A stretch of DNA of 64,000 nucleotides from CAYZJR01 sp964503045 (GTDB lineage: Bacteria > Cyanobacteriota > Vampirovibrionia > Obscuribacterales > Obscuribacteraceae). Below are positions 8,388 through 17,160 of this stretch, piece by piece (position 1 is the stretch's first letter; each line of letters opens with the position of its first letter). The DNA is taken from the NCBI GenBank assembly GCA_964503045.1, contig CAZCZI010000004.1:106713-170712 (forward strand), read 5' to 3'. The notes beneath the pieces were generated by a model, which saw only the letters and a program-made list of their open reading frames with translations, did no database searches and was not told the origin of the DNA. Position numbers and translations under genes: made by a program.

Positions 8388-9344
8388 TTAACTGGACTGT
8401 TCGGGTAGTGAATCGGCTTCCTGAGATACTTTAATTTGTTCATCCGGTCTAGAATCGGATTCAGCGAACGATTCGGTTGCGGATACCGACACCACAGGTG
8501 GTGACGAAGTCGATGATGTCGAACTTGTCAGTGGTGTTGCTGATGGTTGCGCTGCCGGAGCTGTTTGCCCTGGTGAAGTGGTTGTTTCTGCCGTTCTTGT
8601 CTGATCTTTTGACGGTTTGTATGTCACCCAAAATGCACCAGATAAAATTACCAGTGATGCGGTACTCCATACCACCGACCAAACGATGGCTGGCACACCA
8701 GTCACGGTTTCCATCTGCTTAGCGGTGCTGACGATGTCGGGATTGAGCGAAAACCATATCATCGCGACCGACTCCAGCACTGGCTTAAGCGCTGTTTGAA
8801 CAGACAGCATTAGCAGCAGCATGTGGCAAAAATGCTCTGAGCCTTTGTTGGAAATTGCGATTAACGCCAGCCCCGTGACGAGCATTGCACCGAAGCTGAA
8901 GTAACCACCGCCGGCGTAAAACACGGTCAATACTAAAATTGCTGCACCTATCGCTTGCAGAATTCCTTTCGCTTCCGCTGGTCGTCTGCCAAACCAGATG
9001 AGCATGGCGCCGATGATTGAACAGCCGATGTACCCTGCCGATAAAATCAGTGCCTGCATACCTCCAGTCGGTATAGAGCCTGCTTGAAGGTCGGGTGTGA
9101 TTACCAGAAAACCGGGTGTGCCGCCGGTTATTCGCGTGGCGAGCGCCTGGCATCCTAACTGCATGATTGTGACGAATAGTTTGAATGGGTACAAAGCCCA
9201 ATTCACGTATGGCATTTGCCAACAGACAAGACTGACTACCAGGATTCCCAGCATGATCTGAACCGATCTCTCGGTCTTGACCATCTGCATAATGTCTCCA
9301 GCAACCAACTTTGCGTGGCTGCTTGCAAACTCTTTTACTGGCAT
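8388..9344 (-). CDS. M50-like membrane protein paralogue lacking HExxH
   Basis: The 318-residue product aligns throughout with the downstream M50-like protein: SHAKLVAGDI, then YPFKLFVTIM, then ATRITGGTPGF and METVTGVPAIVWS. The HELCH of the neighbour is replaced by QLGCQ in the segment VTIMQLGCQALATR, so both zinc-binding His residues and the catalytic Glu are gone. It is therefore probably a pseudoprotease with five or six membrane helices, followed by a Ser/Thr-rich tail. ATG 9342-9344 is preferred over ATG 9365: a GGAG site lies 9 bases upstream and the N-terminus then matches the paralogue's. The two genes are likely cotranscribed. The dead copy may bind the active one or the same substrates; that is inference. 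Confidence 0.72.
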   Translation of the reverse strand: MPVKEFASSHAKLVAGDIMQMVKTERSVQIMLGILVVSLVCWQMPYVNWALYPFKLFVTIMQLGCQALATRITGGTPGFLVITPDLQAGSIPTGGMQALILSAGYIGCSIIGAMLIWFGRRPAEAKGILQAIGAAILVLTVFYAGGGYFSFGAMLVTGLALIAISNKGSEHFCHMLLLMLSVQTALKPVLESVAMIWFSLNPDIVSTAKQMETVTGVPAIVWSVVWSTASLVILSGAFWVTYKPSKDQTRTAETTTSPGQTAPAAQPSATPLTSSTSSTSSPPVVSVSATESFAESDSRPDEQIKVSQEADSLPEQSS

Positions 9345-9602
9345 GGCCCTTTCTCCAGATGACATATTAGTTATGCCCTGTCAGACCTCTCAAACAGCAA
9401 TAGTTGGCTGATTCAAATGACAGATAGCGCGTGTTATTGCGCTTGAAATTCTTGGCATCAACAACCCGAGATGCTGGTTTCATAAAGATTGAAAGCGAAC
9501 TGAAGCGGGTAACTTGCTGAAGAGTAGTAAGCTGGATCATAATCTTTGAATTCAGTCAGTTTATATTTATCAGTCGTTAAATCGAAAGCACGTTAAGTCA
9601 GC

Positions 9603-11201
9603 ATGTATAAACCGAAAAAACAGGTACGGCTCGAACCACTGTCGCAAACACCACGAATGAGCGACGTGAGAAGCGTTCTTGGTGAGGCGCAGCGAGCCAA
9701 AGGCTGCACGGTAGAACTTCCCTGGCGCTCGTCCGGAGGCGGAATATTCAGCCTCACTGTGCGTGTAGAGCTGGCAGGCGGTGATGCCGTTTGGACGCTA
9801 TATGAGGGCGAAGGGGCGCGTTCGAGAGTCGTTTGGAGTTCGCCTTTTGAAGACATCGAACTTCTTTACGACGTTTTGACGCTTTCGCTGCCGGGCGATG
9901 ACGGGGGCAAAATGCCTGATGAGGTCGTTCAACCTGCTGGTTTTGGCAAGCCTGCCACGCCGCCTGTGGGTTCGTCAGGCACCATTCCGCAGCGTCCAGA
10001 TGCCGGCCCGGCGTTTTTTGAATTCTTGACTGAAGAAACTGTCAATCCGCCGCAGCCAGCACCGATGGCACAAGCGGCACCAGAACCGCAACCAGCGCAG
10101 GCACCGCAACCGGCACCAGTTCCGCCGCAGCCGCCTGTTCCGCCACAAATGCCACAACCGCCTCAACCGCCGCAGCCTCAGCCAGGTCAGTATCCACCCG
10201 GTTATGCCTATCCGCCGGGATACGCGTATTACCCGGGTTATCCACAGGGCTACCCGGGTTATCCGTATCCCGTCGCGTATCCCCAGGGTTATCCTGCCGG
10301 TTATGCCTATCCGCCCATGGATCCTCAACAACAAGCGCAGTACATCCAGCAGCAGCAGTACATGCAGCAGCAGCAGCAATACATGCAACAACCGTACACT
10401 GCAGTCACTGTCGGCATTCAGCCAGGGCCGTCTTCGCAGCCCACTGTGCCTGGTGCAGTGCCGGTTCCGCCAGCTCCGTTGCCGGCCATGCCAGCCGATG
10501 ATTTGATCAAAAAACGTCCCAACATCATGTTGGGAAATTTCCTTGTCGAAGCGGGGTTGGTGCCGAACGTCACTGTTGAAGCAGCTCTTCAACTGCAGGA
10601 CTTAGTGAAGCACGAAGCCTTGTCCACTGCCAAAGCCGCTGAAGCTGTCAGAAGAGCGCACGTGCGTGGCGGTGCAGTAGACCCGGCGATCATCAATTTG
10701 CCGAGGAAAGAAGGCGCCCGAGGCATGAGCCCACCACTAGGACAGGTTCTGGTTGAAGCGGGAGTTGTCTCAGTATCGGTGTTGCGCGCCGCACTCAATT
10801 TACAAGAAGTGATTAGAACCGGCGCCATGACTAAAGAAGACGCAATCAACGCGCTTCAGAAAGAATGTTTTGGCGACAAGATGCCGAATGCGTCCAAGCG
10901 CGAAGAGAATGAACAGCACAGAAAAGTGATTGGACTGTTGGTCAAGTCAGGCTTGATCAACGACTTTGACATGGACGCCGCTTTAAAAGTGAGGAATCGT
11001 CATGGTGGCGATGTGACCGAGATTCTGGTTGCAGCCGGAAAGTTGGATAAGAACACGATTGAAGCTGCGGGAATTTGCCAAACTCTGATTGATGAAGGAA
11101 GACTGGATGTAGGCAAAGCCATTATTGCGCTTAACTACTGTGAACGCAGCCGCGTCGCATTCGACGAAGCTGTTGAAGATATGGGCTGGGAGAAACCTTA
11201 G
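9603..11201 (+). CDS. Pro/Gln/Tyr-rich protein with repeated LVEAG helical domains
   Basis: The 532-residue product has three parts. The N-terminal domain of about 100 residues carries strands (IFSLTVRVELAGG, AVWTLYEG). A Pro/Gln-rich then Tyr/Gly-rich linker (about 140-290) is rich in YPPGYAY-type repeats. The C-terminal half has three or four copies of a helical motif such as LGNFLVEAGLVPNVTVEAAL, GQVLVEAGVVS and IGLLVKSGLI. These resemble the N-terminal domains of PilB/GspE-like ATPases, but no ATPase follows. No signal peptide is seen. The gene ends 16 bases before the secreted peptide gene of the MNIO cassette and may be cotranscribed with it. Function unknown; it may be a scaffold. Confidence 0.65.
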   Translation: MYKPKKQVRLEPLSQTPRMSDVRSVLGEAQRAKGCTVELPWRSSGGGIFSLTVRVELAGGDAVWTLYEGEGARSRVVWSSPFEDIELLYDVLTLSLPGDDGGKMPDEVVQPAGFGKPATPPVGSSGTIPQRPDAGPAFFEFLTEETVNPPQPAPMAQAAPEPQPAQAPQPAPVPPQPPVPPQMPQPPQPPQPQPGQYPPGYAYPPGYAYYPGYPQGYPGYPYPVAYPQGYPAGYAYPPMDPQQQAQYIQQQQYMQQQQQYMQQPYTAVTVGIQPGPSSQPTVPGAVPVPPAPLPAMPADDLIKKRPNIMLGNFLVEAGLVPNVTVEAALQLQDLVKHEALSTAKAAEAVRRAHVRGGAVDPAIINLPRKEGARGMSPPLGQVLVEAGVVSVSVLRAALNLQEVIRTGAMTKEDAINALQKECFGDKMPNASKREENEQHRKVIGLLVKSGLINDFDMDAALKVRNRHGGDVTEILVAAGKLDKNTIEAAGICQTLIDEGRLDVGKAIIALNYCERSRVAFDEAVEDMGWEKP

Positions 11202-11217
11202 AGAGGTTCGAAAATAA

Positions 11218-11523
11218 ATGAACGTCAAAAAAGCAATGCTTGGAGCAATGATTGCCGCCGCCGGTGGTGCCGTTTTGTCGCAGTCCGTGGTGGCAGAGCC
11301 GCAAGCAGAAAAAGACAAAGAGTTGAACGGCAAGACTCAAACTGAGGCGAAGCGTCAGCTGCAGGACAAAGAATCGAAGGCCAAGTCTGAAGAAAAGACT
11401 GAAAAGAGCGAAGCTAAGTCATCAAAAGATGGTGACGGCAAGACCGCGAAAGGACCGAAGTCTTGTCCTGCGGAAGGCAAGGCGAAGAATGGCAAAGAAT
11501 GCTTGGGTTGTGGCAAAGGCTAA
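11218..11523 (+). CDS. secreted Lys/Glu-rich peptide with Cys tail, candidate MNIO substrate
   Basis: The 101-residue product starts with a clear signal peptide (MNVKKAMLGAMIAAAGGAVL, cleavage near VVA/EP). A low-complexity Lys/Glu/Ser/Gln spacer follows, then a compact Cys/Gly tail, SCPAEGKAKNGKECLGCGKG, holding all three cysteines. Short signal-bearing peptides with Cys-containing ends encoded directly before a DUF692/MNIO gene are the known layout of bufferin-like and other MNIO RiPP precursors. Here the stop codon is immediately followed by the GTG start of the MNIO gene. GAGAGG lies 10-15 bases before the ATG. The substrate role is inference from context. Confidence 0.7.
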   Translation: MNVKKAMLGAMIAAAGGAVLSQSVVAEPQAEKDKELNGKTQTEAKRQLQDKESKAKSEEKTEKSEAKSSKDGDGKTAKGPKSCPAEGKAKNGKECLGCGKG

Positions 11524-12459
11524 GTGACGTTCGAGGCTGATAACTCACCGCATCCTGTTGTTGGACTGCAGTTGATGGTCGAGCAGGACTTTCTGCAGGC
11601 CGCCTATCCGCTGTTTGAATCGGGTGAGATCGATGTGCTCGAATTCAGCATGGACATGGGCTGGACGCCGGAGGAAAGACCGACTTGGGCGCAAGAACTG
11701 CTTGAATTTTTCGGCGAGCAAAATCGATTGTTGGGTCACGGTGTTTTGTACTCACCTTGTTCTGCCAAGCCAACTGAGTTGCACCGGCAATGGTTGTCGC
11801 GTTTGCGCGAGGTTGTGAAAACCCTCAAATTTCAACATGTTTCAGAACATTTTGGTGTAGCATCCGGAGGCGGCTTTCTCGACACCGCACCGATGCCGGT
11901 GCCACTCACGGATGCTGCCGTCAACGCAACGATTGAAAACATGCAACGGCTGAAAGATGCTGCCGGAGTGCAAGTCGGCTTAGAGAATCTGGCTCTGGCT
12001 TTTGGAAGACGCGATGTTCTGGATCAAGGTAAGTTTCTAGAGAGAGTTCTAAAAGCTCTTGATGGATTCATTCTGCTCGATTTGCATAATCTGTTTTGTC
12101 AGATGTATAACTTTCAGCTTACGGCTGATGAAATTCTAGATCTCTATCCTCTGCAACTGGTGAAGGAGATACACGTTGCAGGCGGGTCGTTCAGTCGTTC
12201 GCAATTTACAGCGAAAGACATTCGCAGAGACACTCACGATGGTGCTGTACCGGAGCAAGTGTTCGAATTTCTTGCGATCGCCCTCAAGCGCTGTCCAAAT
12301 GTGCGCTATGTTATCTTCGAGCGACTCGGCAACACCCTACCTGGCGAAGAAGATCGAGAGCAGATGCGCAAAGACTTTCTGCGTGCTAAATCTATTGTTG
12401 AACAATGTGCAGGCGGTGACAGTGTCGACAGTAAGTTGGCGGAAACAGGTGCGAGTTGA
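11524..12459 (+). CDS. DUF692 / MNIO family multinuclear iron oxidative enzyme
   Basis: This 311-residue protein reads as a TIM-barrel DUF692 enzyme, the family of MbnB, TglH and BufB, which oxidatively modifies Cys or other residues in ribosomal peptides. The family's signature blocks are present in order: HVSEHFGV, VGLENLAL, ILLDLHNLFCQ, VKEIHVAGGS, DTHDGAVPEQVFE and a final FERLGNTLP. These carry the expected His, Glu and Asp iron ligands. The start is GTG 11524, directly after the precursor's TAA; a later ATG (11575) would remove the first barrel strand. Its stop overlaps the next start as TGATG, so translation is probably coupled. The chemistry performed on the peptide cannot be told from sequence. 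Confidence 0.83.
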   Translation: MTFEADNSPHPVVGLQLMVEQDFLQAAYPLFESGEIDVLEFSMDMGWTPEERPTWAQELLEFFGEQNRLLGHGVLYSPCSAKPTELHRQWLSRLREVVKTLKFQHVSEHFGVASGGGFLDTAPMPVPLTDAAVNATIENMQRLKDAAGVQVGLENLALAFGRRDVLDQGKFLERVLKALDGFILLDLHNLFCQMYNFQLTADEILDLYPLQLVKEIHVAGGSFSRSQFTAKDIRRDTHDGAVPEQVFEFLAIALKRCPNVRYVIFERLGNTLPGEEDREQMRKDFLRAKSIVEQCAGGDSVDSKLAETGAS

Positions 12460-12671
12460 TGAAACGCGACGAACAGCAGTTGCTGGCCGACTATCAAGAC
12501 GCCCTGCTCGACTTGCTCGGGCAAGAACTTCCTGCCGATGAGATTCTTCATTGTTTGAAGACAGATTCGCGCTTCGAACACTTTCGCGAATACATAGATT
12601 CATTCGAACTTCCGATGGTCGAAGTCGGAGCCATTCTGGTGAAGAAGTGGGGCAGAAAATCTTCACTATAG
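12459..12671 (+). CDS. 70-aa partner protein of the MNIO enzyme
   Basis: A small acidic, helical protein (DEQQLLADYQDALLDLLGQE, then EHFREYIDSFELPMVEVG, ending ILVKKWGR). The ATG overlaps the TGA of the MNIO gene by one base, a layout typical of obligate partners. MNIO enzymes usually need a small or DUF2063-type partner that recognises the precursor, and this one may be a minimal version. The YIDSFELPMVEV...LVKKWG block resembles the ends of proteins often found next to MNIO genes, but I cannot assign a named family. A hairpin with a T-run follows. Confidence 0.65.
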   Translation: MKRDEQQLLADYQDALLDLLGQELPADEILHCLKTDSRFEHFREYIDSFELPMVEVGAILVKKWGRKSSL

Positions 12672-12680
12672 ATTGGGCTC

Positions 12681-12713
12681 TGGCGCAGGCGCGATCGCGC
12701 GCCTCAGCCTTTT
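12681..12713 (+). terminator. terminator between convergent MNIO and rtcB genes
   Basis: A GC-rich hairpin (AGGCGCG, 12687-12693, pairing with CGCGCCT, 12698-12704; loop ATCG) with further outer GGC/GCC pairing is followed by TTTT at 12710-12713. It terminates the plus-strand MNIO operon and overlaps the stop of rtcB. The hairpin apex is a HIP1-like GCGATCGC. Confidence 0.6.
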
Positions 12714-14170
12714 ACCACACCAATCGGCTTCAACCTTGCGACTTTGCGGGCCAAACCGGCACGCACGACGGCTTCAATTACATCATCGATTGGTTTGTAT
12801 GCCTCCGGCACTTCCTCGGTCAGTCCTTCTCTGGTAGTTGCCATTGCAATGATACCTTTTGAAGCGAGTTCGCTTTTCACGTCTTTCTCTTGGCGCCCTT
12901 TCCGAGCTTGTGTTCTGCTCATCAGCCGACCGGCGCCATGGCAGACACTGCCGAATGTTTCTTCGAGTGCTTTTTGCGTTCCTACCAAAACATAAGATGC
13001 GCGTCCCATGTCACCGGGAATGATCACGGGCTGTCCTGTCTTGAAAAATGCTTCCGGTAATTCATCTCGTCCTGCAGGAAAGGCTCTTGTAGCGCCCTTT
13101 CTGTGCACGAGAACATTTTTCGTCTGGCCGTCGACTTGATGCTTTTCTAGCTTTGCCATGTTGTGAGTGACGTCGTACAAAAGTCTCAACTCAGTGGCTC
13201 GTCCAAACAATTTTGTCATTGCCTGACGTGTGAAATGCGTGATGCATTGCCGATTGGCAAAGGCGAAGTTGGCTGCAGCCGACATGGCGCCGAGATAATC
13301 TTGCCCTTCTTTTGATTTGATTGGACAGCATGCCAATTCTCTGTCGGGAACGGTTAGTTTGTATCGCTCCATCACGGGTTTCATCGAAGCGACGTAATCG
13401 GTGCACACCTGATGCCCAAGCCCACGGGAGCCGCAGTGAGTCATAAAACAAATCTGTCCATCAAACAGACCAAATGCATTTGCCAACTCTCGATCGAAAA
13501 TTTGCTCGACATACTCGACTTCGAGGAAGTGATTGCCTGAGCCGAGTGTTCCAAGTTGGGTGGAGCCACGTTTCTTGGCTCTTTCGCTAACGCAGGTATG
13601 GTCTGCGTTTCGCATACGCCCACCTTCTTCGGTATGGAGCAAGTCTTCCTTGGTGGCAAAGTCCTTATTTAGGCACCACTGCGAACCGGTCTCTAAAATC
13701 TTTTCGAGATCTCTTTTGTCGAGTTTGATTTTTCCGTCATTGCCAGCCCCTGCCGGTACCGCCTTAAACAGCGCTTCAACGACCTCTTTCATTCGTGGTC
13801 GCACGTCTTTCACTTCGAGATCGCAAACGAGCAAACGTACTCCGCAGTTGATATCGAATCCGACACCACCGGGTGAGACGACCCCTGTCTCTTCATCCAT
13901 CGCAGCGACACCGCCAATTGGAAAGCCATATCCTTGATGCACGTCCGGCATGGCCATTGAGCGTTTCAATATGCCAGGCAGCATGGCGACATTTGCCGCT
14001 TGTTCCAATGAAAGATCTTCGCAAAGGTTTTTGAGCAGTCCGGGATTACTGTAAATCACTGCATCGACAAGCATTCCTTTTTTGTAGGTCTTCGGGATGA
14101 CGTACTCAAACTCGCTTCTCACCTCGAGAATCGAGTCCCACTTCGTACCTGTCTTCACTTTTGCCGTCAT
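12704..14170 (-). CDS. rtcB: RNA-splicing ligase RtcB
   Basis: The 488-residue protein belongs to the RtcB family, which joins RNA 2',3'-cyclic phosphate (or 3'-phosphate) ends to 5'-OH ends using GTP and Mn2+. Characteristic blocks are all present: MPDVHQGYGFPIGGVAAMD, VGFDINCGVRLL (Asp and Cys metal ligands), LGTLGSGNHFLEVEY, THCGSRGLGHQV, VIIPGDMGRASYVLVG and VCHGAGRLMSR around the guanylylated His. The length matches the family. The archease gene lies 13 bases upstream on the same strand, the usual cofactor pairing. The role is probably tRNA or stress-cleaved RNA repair. Confidence 0.96.
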   Translation of the reverse strand: MTAKVKTGTKWDSILEVRSEFEYVIPKTYKKGMLVDAVIYSNPGLLKNLCEDLSLEQAANVAMLPGILKRSMAMPDVHQGYGFPIGGVAAMDEETGVVSPGGVGFDINCGVRLLVCDLEVKDVRPRMKEVVEALFKAVPAGAGNDGKIKLDKRDLEKILETGSQWCLNKDFATKEDLLHTEEGGRMRNADHTCVSERAKKRGSTQLGTLGSGNHFLEVEYVEQIFDRELANAFGLFDGQICFMTHCGSRGLGHQVCTDYVASMKPVMERYKLTVPDRELACCPIKSKEGQDYLGAMSAAANFAFANRQCITHFTRQAMTKLFGRATELRLLYDVTHNMAKLEKHQVDGQTKNVLVHRKGATRAFPAGRDELPEAFFKTGQPVIIPGDMGRASYVLVGTQKALEETFGSVCHGAGRLMSRTQARKGRQEKDVKSELASKGIIAMATTREGLTEEVPEAYKPIDDVIEAVVRAGLARKVARLKPIGVVKG

Positions 14171-14183
14171 TCGTGACTGTTCC

Positions 14184-14624
14184 TCAAATATCTACATACA
14201 CTTGAGCAGTGTAGTTGCCTCCTGTGTTTTCAATGTTCATCTGGTGAAACGTGATTGCTTTTACATAAGTTTTTACTCGGTGCTTGCCGGCGTCGAATTT
14301 TGTCATGGACAAGGCCGCATCCAACGTGTAGCCTGCGTCGCCGGGTTTGACGTTCATCGACTCGCAGTCGAGAAGTATGTTTCTTTCTCCGTCGAATTGA
14401 TACAAGACTTCCGAAAGCCAAGCGAACATAAGCTCGTCGAGATCGGGACCTTCAAGAGTAACTTCGACCTTTTCGCACGATTTTGATTTGTTTGAACCGG
14501 AGTCGCTGCCTACGAGAATGCTCGTCAGTGCAAGCGCCGCCTGAGCGTACAATTCGCTCAGCGATGGCGCTTGAGTACGAAAGCCCATGTCGGCTGGGTG
14601 ATCGAGTATTTCGAAAGTCGGCAC
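14184..14624 (-). CDS. archease, RtcB-activating protein
   Basis: The roughly 146-residue product matches the archease family: FEILDHPADMGF at the N-terminus, LDELMFAWLSEVLYQFD in the middle, and VKAITFHQMNI then YTAQVYVDI at the end. Archease speeds RtcB guanylylation and multiple turnover. GTG 14622-14624 is chosen because AAGGGA lies just upstream and the start falls right after the stop of the preceding TPR gene. ATG 14646-14648 would add eight residues and overlap that gene. It is cotranscribed with rtcB. Confidence 0.9.
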   Translation of the reverse strand: MPTFEILDHPADMGFRTQAPSLSELYAQAALALTSILVGSDSGSNKSKSCEKVEVTLEGPDLDELMFAWLSEVLYQFDGERNILLDCESMNVKPGDAGYTLDAALSMTKFDAGKHRVKTYVKAITFHQMNIENTGGNYTAQVYVDI

Positions 14625-14625
14625 G

Positions 14626-15573
14626 CTACTTTCCCTTCGTGTCGGCATTGTATGAATCAGGTGTGTATCCCAGCCGTTTTGCTGATTGAAAGTCTTGCTC
14701 GGCAAGGGCCTGGCGTCCCAACTTCTTATTTGTGAGGGCGCGGCCGTAATATGCGCGTGCCGTGTGTATTGGGTCGACACGAATTGCTCGGGTGTAGTTA
14801 GTGAGGGCGTCCTCGTAATGTCCGAGCGTGCGCAACGCCTCTGCGCGCACCATCCAGGATTCAGCATCTTCAGGGTTGATTTCGACTGTTTTTGTGTATT
14901 CGTCCAACGCTTCTTTGTTTCTTTTGAGCTTCAACAAAATGTCGGCTCGCTTATAGTGATAGACGATCTCTTCGGGATCCATCTTTTCTAAGGCTGTTAT
15001 ATTTTCCAATGCTTTTTCGTAATCGCCGAACTTCAAGTAAATTGCCAGGCGATATTCGTAAGGGTTTTTGCGGTTAGGTCTGAGTTTTGCCGCTTGATCG
15101 AGATCGCGCAGGGCTTCCTTATACCTCTTCATTGTTTGGAACAAAACAGCTCTGTTGATCAAAGGGTCATCAGTGTTTGGATATGCCTTTACGAGATGGT
15201 TCATGTCAGCCAATGCTTTGTCATATTGTCCGAGTGCCGCATAAACATTGGCTCTGGCTTTGAAGGCAGCTTGATAATCAGGTCTGAGCTCTATTGCTTT
15301 ATTGAGATCAGGCAATGACTCCTTCTCTTTGCACATGCTGATGTACATCTCTGCGCGTTTTAGATAACTCTTTGCGTTTTTCGGATTTTTTTTGATCTCT
15401 TCAGTCAAGCGCGCAAGCTCATGTTTTCCGCGCAGCTCGAATGATTCTTCTTCGGTGCCGAGTATCTCGAATGCATTTTTCGCGTATGCGGTTTGAGTTT
15501 CAAAAAACGCAAACGAGATCGCTGCCGCCGTGGCAGTGCAAATGACGAAACTAAACGTAGCGTGGATCTTCAA
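14626..15573 (-). CDS. secreted TPR protein
   Basis: The 315-residue product has an N-terminal signal peptide or anchor (FSFVICTATAAAISFAF). About seven tandem tetratricopeptide repeats follow, for example PKNAKSYLKRAEMYISM and PEDAESWMVRAEALRTLGHY. TPRs are protein-binding scaffolds, and this one probably acts outside the cytoplasmic membrane. Its start overlaps the end of the upstream TPR gene by 4 bases, and its stop is one base from the archease start, so the four genes from 17051 to 12704 probably form one transcription unit. Whether the TPR proteins have anything to do with RNA repair is unknown. Confidence 0.8.
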   Translation of the reverse strand: MKIHATFSFVICTATAAAISFAFFETQTAYAKNAFEILGTEEESFELRGKHELARLTEEIKKNPKNAKSYLKRAEMYISMCKEKESLPDLNKAIELRPDYQAAFKARANVYAALGQYDKALADMNHLVKAYPNTDDPLINRAVLFQTMKRYKEALRDLDQAAKLRPNRKNPYEYRLAIYLKFGDYEKALENITALEKMDPEEIVYHYKRADILLKLKRNKEALDEYTKTVEINPEDAESWMVRAEALRTLGHYEDALTNYTRAIRVDPIHTARAYYGRALTNKKLGRQALAEQDFQSAKRLGYTPDSYNADTKGK

Positions 15574-17051
15574 TTGATTCGCTTTTTACGGCAATGAAAC
15601 GGAAACTCAAAGGTCGCATTGCCCACAGGCACTTTTATTAGAACATCTTCGCCCCGTGGATTCAAATAGAACAGTTCTCCTGTTCTTGATTCTAGCGGTT
15701 CCAAAACTATTGGGACGAGTCCACTCATTTTACCCTGCCCGGATCTGACCAAAGCGGGTTGTTCTACCACCACTTCTGCTTCATATTGCAATCCTTCGCG
15801 CGAAGGCAGGATGCCGGCTCGTGCCGGTTTCAAATGCGAGACGCCCGGCCATTCTCCATAGATGCCAAAGACGTTGGGTCCGCGAAAGAGATCGTGCCCG
15901 TGGGGTGGAACCAGACCACGTACCGTACGGGTCTTTTGAATGTTTGCAAGCCATGGACGGTTTTGTGTGAGGTCCCACATGTTGCGTTCGCGTCTTATGC
16001 GATCGATGCCCTTGGGATCAACTTCGTGAATGACTTGTGCTCGAGTGTTGGCTTCCTCTTTCGCAAGTTCGACCACGACTTTGCCTAAACCAACTTCCTC
16101 TCTTTGCTCGGTGACGTTTGTTATGCAGATCAGAACTCCTAAAAGTTCCCACAAATCAATAACCGTAACTGCTACCCGCACGCCGGCAACCGAGATGTAT
16201 CGAAGCGGGAAGTCTGAATCTATGATCTCTTGCGCCATGGGAGAACCTTCTTCCCAGCGAAACCGCACGTCACCAGATATGGTGTTGGGTCGGTCGATGC
16301 GCACTGCCTTTTCTTTTATCGAAAATGAGTGTTGGAACAGTCTTTGAGCGGCGACTCTCTCGCCGCGATCTTGCAAGAACTTACCTTCTTGTCTCAATGC
16401 ATCGGCGAGATCAAGCTGTTCGTGTCCTGGAGATTTTTCTAGGATTTGACGACCTCTTTCATAAAGCGGTTGAGCGTCGTCGAACCAGCTTTCTTGCACC
16501 AATATCGTGGCCAGCAACACGAGCGCCTTTCCGACATCGGCATGGTCAGGACCATAGAGCTGCTCGCGTATTGCCAATGATTGGCGCGCGTAGTTCTCCG
16601 CTTTTTCGACTTTGTTGTCGCGAAGACAGAGAGCGGCCATGCCGTAGAGTGATTGTGCATACTCCGCAGACTTCGTACCCATGAGCGATTTCGCTTCTTG
16701 CAGGCACCAGCCGTACAAGTCAGATGCCTCGGGAAATCGCTCTTCCGCCAGCAGCACATTCGCAAGCAGCAAGCGACTTTCGAGCAGCCTTGTAGGCTCG
16801 GCTCCGACATGTTTTGCCTCTCTAATCGCCGTAATCAGTTTCTTCTCTGCATCCTGATAATTGCGAGCGGCGTAGGATTTTTGAGCGGCGCCGAAGTAAC
16901 GTTTCCATTGATCCGAGCTGGTTTCGGCGTGCGCCGGCTGGCATATATGAATTGATGCAAGTCCAACTGTCAACGACAGAGAGATCGAAATCGAGATCTC
17001 TTTCAAATGTTGATGAAAAAATCGAGGAGTATTGAACATTACGCAGCTCAT
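15570..17051 (-). CDS. secreted TPR protein with C-terminal beta domain
   Basis: The 493-residue product has a signal peptide ending near CQPAHA. Kinesin-light-chain-like TPRs follow over about residues 50-260 (for example YAQSLYGMAALCLRDNKVE and HADVGKALVLLATILVQ). The C-terminal half is strand-rich and unassigned; the part with LRYISVAGVRVAVTVIDLWE may sit against a membrane. ATG 17051 and ATG 17039 are both possible starts. The gene is first in the run leading to archease and rtcB, and it is divergent from the DUF2207 gene across a palindromic promoter region. Confidence 0.72.
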   Translation of the reverse strand: MSCVMFNTPRFFHQHLKEISISISLSLTVGLASIHICQPAHAETSSDQWKRYFGAAQKSYAARNYQDAEKKLITAIREAKHVGAEPTRLLESRLLLANVLLAEERFPEASDLYGWCLQEAKSLMGTKSAEYAQSLYGMAALCLRDNKVEKAENYARQSLAIREQLYGPDHADVGKALVLLATILVQESWFDDAQPLYERGRQILEKSPGHEQLDLADALRQEGKFLQDRGERVAAQRLFQHSFSIKEKAVRIDRPNTISGDVRFRWEEGSPMAQEIIDSDFPLRYISVAGVRVAVTVIDLWELLGVLICITNVTEQREEVGLGKVVVELAKEEANTRAQVIHEVDPKGIDRIRRERNMWDLTQNRPWLANIQKTRTVRGLVPPHGHDLFRGPNVFGIYGEWPGVSHLKPARAGILPSREGLQYEAEVVVEQPALVRSGQGKMSGLVPIVLEPLESRTGELFYLNPRGEDVLIKVPVGNATFEFPFHCRKKRIN

Positions 17052-17160
17052 TGTGCTTTTCGTCTTTGTCTATGCCTCATACATAAGACTCATTTGCCAA
17101 GACGATAGGCAGCACAGAATTAGGAACTGTACGTCTACTTCGTAACAGTTCTTGCCGAGG

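Noticed and set aside
9975..10592. 205-codon minus-strand Arg/Leu/Trp-rich ORF
   Set aside because: It is the antisense of the Pro/Gln/Tyr-rich linker of the 9603 gene; low-complexity coding DNA often leaves the opposite strand open.
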